From a virus: DNA of 28,946 nt. The stretch lies in the IMG/VR virus record IMGVR_UViG_3300045999_010956, positions 1 through 28,946 of that record. The stretch is one strand, 5' to 3'. Below, one piece after another: positions 6,115 through 12,921 of this stretch. Each line of letters opens with the position of its first letter. The stretch's first letter is position 1. The position numbers and the translations under genes are program-made. The notes beneath the pieces were generated by a model, which made no database searches, was not told the DNA's origin, and worked only from the letters and a program-made list of their open reading frames with translations.

Positions 6115-8358
6115 ATGAAAGGTGGTAAAGCAGATAAATTAACATTGCCTCAAATAGCTAAAAAACATGGTGTGCCTATTGAAGATTTAATGTCTCAATT
6201 TAAATTGGGCATTAAAACAGAAATGGAACATACTGACAATAAAAAACAAGCAAAAGAAATTGCTTCAGACCATTTGGCTGAAAATCCAAAGTATTACACA
6301 AAACTTAAAAAAGCAAAGTTGGAAGAAGCAATTGCTAAATCTCTTGTAACAGCAGCATTAGGTTTAGGTTTGATGGGAAATCCATCAGTAAGTAAAGGCA
6401 ATCAAGCTATACCAATAGCACAACAACAACAGCAAAATCAAGATAAATTACCTAAAAAAGTAAGTTTTAGTCGTTCTGAATCAATATCAAACCCTGATTT
6501 AGATTTAGTTCATGGTGCGTTGGGTTCAAAAAGATTAAAAGAAATGGGTGAACTTGATTTTTCACAAGTAGTTAATAATGAATTAAAAAAACAATTTAAT
6601 CAAGGAAAAAAAGCTGATGTATCTAATATAAAAATAAGTACATATGTTCAAGGTAATCAAATTATAACTGAGGCTAGTTGTGATATAGTTGAATCTACCG
6701 ATGGAATTGCTTATACTGAATTTACAACAAGAGGTTCAATTGGTAGTAATTATGAAAGAAGACATGATGAACAAGTAGATGGATTGGTTGATAGATTAAA
6801 AAATAAATACGGTGTTGCTAAACAACTTGATATAATTTATAATAATGAAGAGGGTGATAAAGTTGTTGATAAATCTGCTGTTATTACATTTAAGATAGGT
6901 GGTCGTGATGTTTCTTATAAACAAAGTTTCTTTGTTGCATCAGATTCTAAACAACCTCAAATGCAACAATCACAACAACCTCAGACAATTAGTGGTAAAG
7001 ATTTTGCCGATTTAAGACAAAAATTAAAAGACCAAACAAAAGATATTTCTATAGACCTAAATAGTATTGAAATTGATATGGACAATTATTCAGTTTCATA
7101 TAAACTTGGAGATGAAAAAATAAAAGTTATTTCTTTAATTTATGATAATGCAGGTCAATTAGAAACTAGATTGATTAGTGTTAAAAATCAAAATCCAACT
7201 TTAGAAGTATTAGAAAAGGGTAAGAGTGGAAATGTTGATTGGGCTGTTAGTATAATATTAGCAGATGAAATTTTAAAAGAAAATTTAAATTATCCAATAG
7301 AGTTAAAGAGAAAGAAAAAAATAAGTAATATAGGTTTTGGTGGTTATAGAGAACATACTATTGGTAAAGTTAATTTAAGCGATTTGAAAGTACTTGATAA
7401 TGGAATTGAGATTGCAAAAAATACTTTAAAAAATGATAAGACATTTAAACCTTCAAATAAACCTATTACTGTTGGTGTTGATATAAGTACAGGAGAAAAA
7501 CAATTATTAGATGGGTATCATAGATATGTATCTAATGATGGTCAAGGTATCATGAATGCTTTTTTTATACCAATGAAAAATGGTGATATAATTTCATTTG
7601 ATGAGATAAATGATTCTTCGATTGAAGAAGAAGCATTACCAAAAAAATTAAAATCAGATATTGAAATAGAATATCATAAAAACTTAAATCCACAATTTTG
7701 GTTAAATAATCATTTAAAAAGTGGCATTAGAAAAAATCTTTTAAATCTTGCTAAATTTTATTTTAAACAATTAGATTTAGGTGTTGAACTTAAAGATGTA
7801 ATTTTTACAGGTAGTTTAGCAAATTATAATTATACAAATTTATCTGATGTTGATTTACATCTTATAATTGATTATAAAAAATTAACTAATGATGATGAGT
7901 TTGCAAAAGAATTCTTTAGTAATAAAAGAAGTATTTGGGCTGATTCCAATGAAATTAAAGTAAATGGATTTCCTGTTGAAATTTATGTTCAAGATGTTTC
8001 TGAACTTGATGATAAAGGTATGGGTTCTATGTACTCATTGCTTAATAATAAATGGATTAAAAAACCAAAATATAAATTACCTCAAGTTGAAAAACATTTA
8101 ATAACTACAAAAGTGAATAAATATTTAGATATTTTAAATAAAATATCAATGATGGATGATTCAATAAAAAAGGTTGAGGCATATAACAAAGTATTTGAAA
8201 AAATGAGAACGGATAGAAAAAAAGCAACACAAAAAGAGGGTGAATTTTCTGTTGATAATCTTGTTTTTAAAGTATTAAGAAACAAAGGAGTGTTTGATAT
8301 AATAAAAAATAATAAAAAAGAAATAGTAAATAATTTGTTTTCTATGAAAACTAACTAA
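6115..8358 (+). CDS. DUF5661-like / ParB-like / nucleotidyltransferase fusion protein
   Basis: 747 residues. Residues 1-65 match the small phage domain DUF5661 (GGKADKLT, IAKKHGV, GIKTEMEHT, AKEIASDHLAENPKYYTKL). Residues 69-72 (LEEA) fit a gp21-type cleavage site, followed by a hydrophobic/Gly stretch (77-90) and a poly-Gln linker. Residues ~115-275 are an unrecognised alpha/beta region. Residues ~405-490 contain VGVDISTGEKQLLDGYHRY, resembling the DGxHR core of ParB/sulfiredoxin-type domains. Residues ~560-650 are a DNA polymerase beta-type nucleotidyltransferase: GSLANYNYTNLSDVDLHL with Asp578 and Asp580, and a third acid in VEIYVQD (Glu622 or Asp627). The NTP-transfer chemistry is well supported; the substrate is unknown. 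Position upstream of the head genes and the cleavage site suggest a virion-associated enzyme. Confidence 0.75.
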   Translation: MKGGKADKLTLPQIAKKHGVPIEDLMSQFKLGIKTEMEHTDNKKQAKEIASDHLAENPKYYTKLKKAKLEEAIAKSLVTAALGLGLMGNPSVSKGNQAIPIAQQQQQNQDKLPKKVSFSRSESISNPDLDLVHGALGSKRLKEMGELDFSQVVNNELKKQFNQGKKADVSNIKISTYVQGNQIITEASCDIVESTDGIAYTEFTTRGSIGSNYERRHDEQVDGLVDRLKNKYGVAKQLDIIYNNEEGDKVVDKSAVITFKIGGRDVSYKQSFFVASDSKQPQMQQSQQPQTISGKDFADLRQKLKDQTKDISIDLNSIEIDMDNYSVSYKLGDEKIKVISLIYDNAGQLETRLISVKNQNPTLEVLEKGKSGNVDWAVSIILADEILKENLNYPIELKRKKKISNIGFGGYREHTIGKVNLSDLKVLDNGIEIAKNTLKNDKTFKPSNKPITVGVDISTGEKQLLDGYHRYVSNDGQGIMNAFFIPMKNGDIISFDEINDSSIEEEALPKKLKSDIEIEYHKNLNPQFWLNNHLKSGIRKNLLNLAKFYFKQLDLGVELKDVIFTGSLANYNYTNLSDVDLHLIIDYKKLTNDDEFAKEFFSNKRSIWADSNEIKVNGFPVEIYVQDVSELDDKGMGSMYSLLNNKWIKKPKYKLPQVEKHLITTKVNKYLDILNKISMMDDSIKKVEAYNKVFEKMRTDRKKATQKEGEFSVDNLVFKVLRNKGVFDIIKNNKKEIVNNLFSMKTN

Positions 8359-8368
8359 TTATAATAAA
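8354..8368 (+). promoter_or_regulatory. Promoter-like motif before the 188-aa gene
   Basis: ACTAATTATAATAAA, an exact match to the recurrent motif, overlaps the stop codon of the preceding gene and ends 8 nt before the ATG at 8377. Confidence 0.55.
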
Positions 8369-8376
8369 AAAATCTT

Positions 8377-8943
8377 ATGAAAGAAAGGGAATTCAAAAAA
8401 TTGGTATTTGAAAATTTCGTTCAAGCTAAAAAAGAACTGATTAGAGAAGGTTATATTAAAAGAAGTGATAACCTTAATTTTGAAGATGTGTTTAGTGAAA
8501 CTAAAAAAAGAGTTCTTGAAGAACGTGTTAAATCACTTCAAAGAGAAAATGAAATGCTAAAGAAGCAAATAAAAAGAAAAGGCTTGAGAGAAGCAGGTGT
8601 AAGTAACCCAACTGGTTATGGAGAAAGGGGTAGTGATGCATTGGACAACCGATTTAGACAATTTGGTATGAAATTTTTTGATAATCCAACGGATAAGTTA
8701 ACTGATGTTGCAGTCAAATTAGGTATTAAAAGTAATAGTAGAGAATTCGATAGATTAAATGCTATGTTGGGTGATTTTATTAAAAAGGATAAATTAAACT
8801 CACCTGAAAAAATAGAAAAAGCTATTGAATTAATCAATAAATTGGATAGTCAAGAGCCAAGTGATTATTATTCTGCTTTAGTAAGTGGTATAGATATGAT
8901 TTCTAAACCACAATTAACTGAAAACAGAAGGAGAAGATATTAA
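8377..8943 (+). CDS. Hypothetical protein (188 aa), possible prohead-associated
   Basis: 188 residues. The N-terminal 68 are a basic coiled coil (KKRVLEERVKSLQRENEMLKK). Then comes LREA at 70-73, which fits gp21-type cleavage, and a second domain starting VSNPTGYGERGSDALDNRF that is largely helical (residues 85-175) and ends in RRRRY. The layout of a charged helical delta-like segment, a cleavage site and then a compact domain is what one expects of a head-packaged protein, but no family is recognised. It has its own motif upstream and lies 33 nt before the 413-residue gene. Confidence 0.7.
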   Translation: MKEREFKKLVFENFVQAKKELIREGYIKRSDNLNFEDVFSETKKRVLEERVKSLQRENEMLKKQIKRKGLREAGVSNPTGYGERGSDALDNRFRQFGMKFFDNPTDKLTDVAVKLGIKSNSREFDRLNAMLGDFIKKDKLNSPEKIEKAIELINKLDSQEPSDYYSALVSGIDMISKPQLTENRRRRY

Positions 8944-8976
8944 TAAATAATAAAAAAAATCAAACTAAATAAAAAA

Positions 8977-10218
8977 ATGATTAAAAGGGCAGACGCAAGT
9001 GGTATCAAAAGAGAAGTAGCAACTAAAGAACAGATTGCTGAAAACTTTAAAAGATTGGCTATTGATAGTTCTAAAAAAGTAGAATTAAAACCATCATTAT
9101 TAAAGACTGTTAAAACTTTAGATGGTAAAACTTTTGGTATTATTCACGAAAATAAATCTTATTACCTTAAATATACAGTAAAACAAGGAAGTGAAAATCC
9201 TATTGATTTTAAACATTTAGATGGGTTAAATTCTAATTTTAGTATTGAAAAATATAATAATTTTCAAAAAGCAGTAAATAAGTTAACATTTATTTGTGAG
9301 GCACAAAATAATGCACATAAATTAAGATTATTAACTGAAGCAGAAGAGGAAGAAACAGAAGAAACGCCAAAAGAAAAAGTTGTAAGTAAAACTGACCAAG
9401 ATAAACTTTTAAAAGATTTAGATACAAAAAAGGACCAAGCTGCAACTCCTGCTGCACCTGCTGCTGATATGGGTGGCGAATTGCCTCCTGCTGAAGCACC
9501 TGCTGCTGATATGGGTGGCGAATTGCCTCCTGCTGAAGCACCTGCTGCTGATATGGGTGGTCAAGCACCTGCTGCTGATGCACCTGTAGATACAACACCT
9601 TCAGGTCAAGGTGTTGAAAGTCCAGAAGCTATATCTGATGAAATTTTAGATAATATGAATAAGCCTGAAGCAGGTGCTGAACCTGCTGCTGCTGAAACTC
9701 CTGCTGCTGAAACTCCTGCTGCTGAAACTCCTGCTGCTGAACCTGCTGCTGCCGAAACTCCTGCTGCTGAAGAACCTGTTGAAGAAGAAGACCCTAAAAA
9801 AGAATTTCAAGAAGCTGTTGGTAAACTTGGACAAGTAATTAATACTCTTCAAGACCAAAAAGCATTTGATGTAAAAGACATTAAGAATGTAATGAACAGC
9901 GTTATTAGTGCAATTGGTAAAGAAGGTTTTAAAGAAGTTGGTGATAATGTTGTTGATTCATTTATTAAAAAAATAAGAGGTTCTCAAGAATCCATCAAAG
10001 TTGATGATACAGAAGAATTACCTGCTGAAGAAGCACCTGAAGAATTACCTGCTGAAGAAGAACCTGCTGAAGAGGAAGGTGAAGAAAAATTAGATGAAAA
10101 CTTTTTAAGGAGTCTTAAAAAAGAAGCTAAACAATTACTTAGAGAACAATTAGAACAAGAACTTATCAAAAGAAAAAAACATATTTTAATTGAACAAATT
10201 AAAAGAAAATTAAAATAA
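8977..10218 (+). CDS. Ala/Pro/Glu-repeat protein (413 aa), possible prohead core component
   Basis: 413 residues. Residues 1-118 are a folded-looking N-terminal part (KTFGIIHENKSYYLKY, FQKAVNKLTFICEAQ). LTEA at 119-122 is identical to the gp23 cleavage tetrapeptide of T4. Residues 122-275 are acidic low-complexity repeats, a 14-residue unit APAADMGGELPPAE and a 5-residue AAETP unit. Residues 275-330 are a helical segment (LGQVINTLQDQ, NVVDSFIKKI), followed by a further Pro/Ala/Glu-rich stretch and a basic C-terminal helix (residues 385-413). Acidic composition, cleavage site and position just before the terminase suggest a scaffold or core protein; this is inference. It is followed after 1 nt by the membrane-protein gene. 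Confidence 0.7.
   Translation: MIKRADASGIKREVATKEQIAENFKRLAIDSSKKVELKPSLLKTVKTLDGKTFGIIHENKSYYLKYTVKQGSENPIDFKHLDGLNSNFSIEKYNNFQKAVNKLTFICEAQNNAHKLRLLTEAEEEETEETPKEKVVSKTDQDKLLKDLDTKKDQAATPAAPAADMGGELPPAEAPAADMGGELPPAEAPAADMGGQAPAADAPVDTTPSGQGVESPEAISDEILDNMNKPEAGAEPAAAETPAAETPAAETPAAEPAAAETPAAEEPVEEEDPKKEFQEAVGKLGQVINTLQDQKAFDVKDIKNVMNSVISAIGKEGFKEVGDNVVDSFIKKIRGSQESIKVDDTEELPAEEAPEELPAEEEPAEEEGEEKLDENFLRSLKKEAKQLLREQLEQELIKRKKHILIEQIKRKLK
9454..9561 (+). repeat. 42-bp direct repeats in the 413-aa gene
   Basis: Two identical 42-bp units at 9454-9495 and 9496-9537 and a partial third to 9561, encoding APAADMGGELPPAE. Perfect DNA identity indicates recent expansion by slippage or recombination. 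The region is GC-rich relative to its surroundings. Confidence 0.85.
9691..9765 (+). repeat. 15-bp tandem repeats (AETPA coding)
   Basis: Five 15-bp units, gctgaaactcctgct and variants. The first three are identical (9691-9735), the fourth encodes AEPAA and the fifth differs by a synonymous change. Confidence 0.85.
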
Positions 10219-10219
10219 T

Positions 10220-10636
10220 ATGTTAACTACATTATTGATACTATTACAAGCATTCCCTGTAACAGAATTAATCTTTACAGGACTATCGGCTATTGTTGGT
10301 ACAATATTAACTTATGTATTTATAATACCTGTATTACAAAATAAAATTAATGCTTTAGAGGAAGAAAGAAAACTTCAAAAAGATACTTTTGATAGGATAG
10401 GCGATGATGTATATGAAATTAAGACAAGAATCGCAATTTTAGAAAGTTCTGATAGTAAAATAAATAAATTAATTGATGAATTATTTGATTCTGAAAAAGA
10501 AAATAATGAAAAGTTTCAAATAATGATTCAAAAAAATACAGAAGCTATTACTAAGTTAGAAGCAACACTTCAAAACTTGAATGAACATACTAAAAAGTTA
10601 GACGATTTTTTCACAAGGTTCTTGGAGAAAAAATAA
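10220..10636 (+). CDS. N-terminal membrane, C-terminal coiled-coil protein (138 aa)
   Basis: 138 residues. Residues 1-40 are hydrophobic (TTLLILLQAFPVTELIF, LSAIVGTILTYVFIIPVL), enough for one or two membrane segments. Residues 41-138 are a continuous charged coiled coil (INALEEERKLQKDTFDRIGDD ... LNEHTKKLDDFFTRFLEKK). Similar layouts occur in holin-like and spanin-like phage membrane proteins and in host-membrane anchors, and the sequence alone does not decide. It is in the plus-strand head operon, starting 1 nt after the preceding stop and ending 16 nt before the next gene. Confidence 0.65.
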   Translation: MLTTLLILLQAFPVTELIFTGLSAIVGTILTYVFIIPVLQNKINALEEERKLQKDTFDRIGDDVYEIKTRIAILESSDSKINKLIDELFDSEKENNEKFQIMIQKNTEAITKLEATLQNLNEHTKKLDDFFTRFLEKK

Positions 10637-10652
10637 TTTATTTTTAGTTTTT

Positions 10653-11090
10653 ATGGAAAAAGAATATATCAATATCGAACCTATTAAGGTTCAAGAAGAG
10701 GATTTAAAATTAGTTTATGTAAATCCTGTTGGTGAAACACATAGTGGTTCACAAAAATTAGAATTCATCTTTTCAAACAATCCTGATGATTGTATTGGAC
10801 CTCAATGGGAAGACCCTTGTGATTTGGGTGTATATCCACCAAGAAAAGGATTTATCAAAAAAGTAATGGAAGTTACATCAAAAAGTATTGAGTTTGATTG
10901 CATTGTTGATTCATCTGAATTCAGAATGCTTGATGCTGTATTTGGTGTTGTTGCTCTTGCTTGGGAATCAGTTGAGGATTATAGAAAAATGTCATCCCTT
11001 AATAAGAGTCTTATTATTTTTAGATACGGTGATTTATATTATAATGTTCGTGAAGTTTTGAGAACTAACGACATAGAATTCACTAGTTAA
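10653..11090 (+). CDS. Conserved-looking hypothetical protein upstream of terminase (145 aa)
   Basis: 145 residues, mixed alpha/beta: LEFIFSNNPDDCIGPQWEDPCD, then a strand-rich middle (KKVMEVTSKSIEFDCIVDSSEF) and an AWESVEDY segment. Its position directly before the large terminase is where T4 has the small terminase gp16, but it lacks the helical coiled-coil look of gp16, so I do not call it that. The stop lies 11 nt before the terminase ATG. Function unknown. Confidence 0.7.
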   Translation: MEKEYINIEPIKVQEEDLKLVYVNPVGETHSGSQKLEFIFSNNPDDCIGPQWEDPCDLGVYPPRKGFIKKVMEVTSKSIEFDCIVDSSEFRMLDAVFGVVALAWESVEDYRKMSSLNKSLIIFRYGDLYYNVREVLRTNDIEFTS

Positions 11091-11096
11091 ACTAAA
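11082..11096 (+). promoter_or_regulatory. Variant promoter-like motif before terminase
   Basis: ACTAGTTAAACTAAA differs from ACTAWTTAWAWTAAA at two positions. It includes the stop codon of the preceding gene and ends 5 nt before the ATG at 11102. Confidence 0.35.
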
Positions 11097-11101
11097 GTCT
11101 T

Positions 11102-12880
11102 ATGACTAAACATGAGTTAATGATGGAATACGCAAAGTGCGCTATTGATATAGAGTACTTTGCAAGAAAATATTGTAAAGTTTGGGATAAGAAAAAACAA
11201 CAATATATTAATTTTGAATTGTTACCACAACAAATTCAAGTATTAGAAAAATACAAAGAAAGTAATAGGGTTTTAGTTGCTAAGTATCGTCAAGGTGGTA
11301 TTACTACTGTAACTTGTTTATATTTAGCACATTCATTAATATTTAGAAAAGATATTAAAGTTGGAGTTGCAGCTAACAAGTTGAAACTTGCAAAGGAAAG
11401 TATCTTCTATCAGATTGCATCCATTATCAATAATCTTCCAAAAGAAATATTCAATAGGATACCTACTGAATCAGATACAAAAGAAATTAAGATTTATAAC
11501 AATGGTGCAACATTACAGGCTTTTGCTGCATCTGCCGATGGTCTAAGAGGTTTTACTCCTGATATACTTTTTATAGATGAAGCAGCCTTCCTTGAAGAAG
11601 GTGAAGAGTTTATGTCATCTGCATCGGGTACAATGTCAGCAGGTGGACAGATTATATTAAATTCAACACCAAGAGGACTTGACCCAACATATTATGCTCG
11701 TTATGAAGGAGCAAGAACTGGAAGGAATAACTTTAAAGTTGTTGAAATTAATTGGTATGAAGACCCAAGATATAATGAAGATTTAATTTGGGTTAGAGGT
11801 GATGAATTTATTGAGGAAAAAGAAGCTATAAAGTACAATGAATTAAAAGCAAAAGGTTATAAACCTTCTTCTTCTTGGTTTAGAGATATGTGTCAAACTT
11901 TCAATAATGACCCAAGAAAAATTGCTCAAGAGTTAGAGAATAAGTTCTTAGGTTCAGGTGGTAACCTTGTTGATGAGGAAACTATTATGAGAGTTGAAAA
12001 AGCTTGTAAACAACCGATTAGAACTGAATATGATAATAATTTTTGGGTTTGGGAAGACCCAATTGTGGGATATGATTATTATTTATCATGTGACGTTGCA
12101 AAAGGTAGTGGTGATGGTGACTATTCAACTATTCAAATATTTAAGAATGATGCAGTAAATATGTTATTAATACAAGTGGCTGAATATCAATCAAGAGTAC
12201 CACTTGAAGTAATGGGTGAGTTATGTTTAGATTATGGTAAAAAATATAATAATGCATATGTTATTGTCGATGTGAGTGGTGGTTGGGGTATATCTGTTGT
12301 TAGATATTTAATTAATAATAAATATAAAAAAATACACTATGATAGACCAAGACAAAATGATTTAAAAATACAATTAAAATCATTTGCTAGAGGAGAACTA
12401 CAACCAGGTTTTACAATGAAAAATGGTGCTATCCGTGATTATGTTTTAAGAGAGTTTGAAAGAAGATTAAGAGAAGGTGAAGCATTGGTTTATTCAATAA
12501 GATTGTTAAGTGAGATTAAAACTTTCGTATTCAATGATAATACAAATAGATATGACCATATGCGTTCAGCACATGATGACTTGTTGATTGCTACAGGTAT
12601 GTTATTTGCAGTTTATATGCATTCAAAAACTATTGGAAATGAATTGAATATTTATCTTAACTATGCTAAGTCAGCAATTGTAAGAAAGGGTGATGAATTT
12701 ATGGAAGCCAATAGAGATTTCCAAGAAAAAATGATAAGTAGAGATGGTCAAGATAAAAATTATGAAAGAATAAGTGATGCAGCAAGACCAAAAGATTGGT
12801 ACACAAATGGTCAAGCTAACCCATTTCCTGAACATGAAAAGCCAAGAACAAATAATAACCCATTTATCTTTGTAAGATAA
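11102..12880 (+). CDS. Terminase large subunit (T4 gp17-like)
   Basis: 592 residues (T4 gp17 is 610). The ATPase domain has a Walker A-type loop KYRQGGITT (61-69), Walker B ILFIDEAAF (155-163, Asp159/Glu160) and the coupling motif NSTPRG (187-192). The RNase H-like nuclease domain shows Asp331 in SCDVAKGSGDGDYST, Asp390 in VIVDVSGGWG and Asp492/493 in HDDLLIATG. Role: the ATP-driven motor that docks on the portal, cuts concatemeric DNA and packs it into proheads. The Walker A lysine of the usual GKT is replaced (GGITT); a Lys precedes the loop at position 61, as in other terminases with displaced lysine. Unlike T4, no tail sheath or tube genes separate it from the portal gene. Confidence 0.95.
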   Translation: MTKHELMMEYAKCAIDIEYFARKYCKVWDKKKQQYINFELLPQQIQVLEKYKESNRVLVAKYRQGGITTVTCLYLAHSLIFRKDIKVGVAANKLKLAKESIFYQIASIINNLPKEIFNRIPTESDTKEIKIYNNGATLQAFAASADGLRGFTPDILFIDEAAFLEEGEEFMSSASGTMSAGGQIILNSTPRGLDPTYYARYEGARTGRNNFKVVEINWYEDPRYNEDLIWVRGDEFIEEKEAIKYNELKAKGYKPSSSWFRDMCQTFNNDPRKIAQELENKFLGSGGNLVDEETIMRVEKACKQPIRTEYDNNFWVWEDPIVGYDYYLSCDVAKGSGDGDYSTIQIFKNDAVNMLLIQVAEYQSRVPLEVMGELCLDYGKKYNNAYVIVDVSGGWGISVVRYLINNKYKKIHYDRPRQNDLKIQLKSFARGELQPGFTMKNGAIRDYVLREFERRLREGEALVYSIRLLSEIKTFVFNDNTNRYDHMRSAHDDLLIATGMLFAVYMHSKTIGNELNIYLNYAKSAIVRKGDEFMEANRDFQEKMISRDGQDKNYERISDAARPKDWYTNGQANPFPEHEKPRTNNNPFIFVR

Positions 12881-12890
12881 AATATTTATT

Positions 12891-12905
12891 TCTATTTAAG
12901 AAAAA
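12891..12905 (+). promoter_or_regulatory. Weak promoter-like motif before portal
   Basis: TCTATTTAAGAAAAA matches 12 of 15 positions of the recurrent motif, 16 nt before the ATG at 12922. In such AT-rich sequence this is weak support alone. Confidence 0.25.
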
Positions 12906-12921
12906 CGTATTTTAATTAATT

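Noticed and set aside
9290-9858. Long open frames on the minus strand opposite the 413-aa gene and opposite the acidic tracts of the scaffold (16515-16937).
   Set aside because: Their Gln/Tyr-, Ser- and Arg-rich products are antisense reflections of Ala/Pro/Glu and Asp/Glu repeats in the real genes.
10653-11090. Small terminase subunit (gp16) call for the 145-aa gene, from its position before the large terminase.
   Set aside because: The sequence is strand-rich and lacks the coiled-coil and helical DNA-binding look of gp16. Position alone is not enough.
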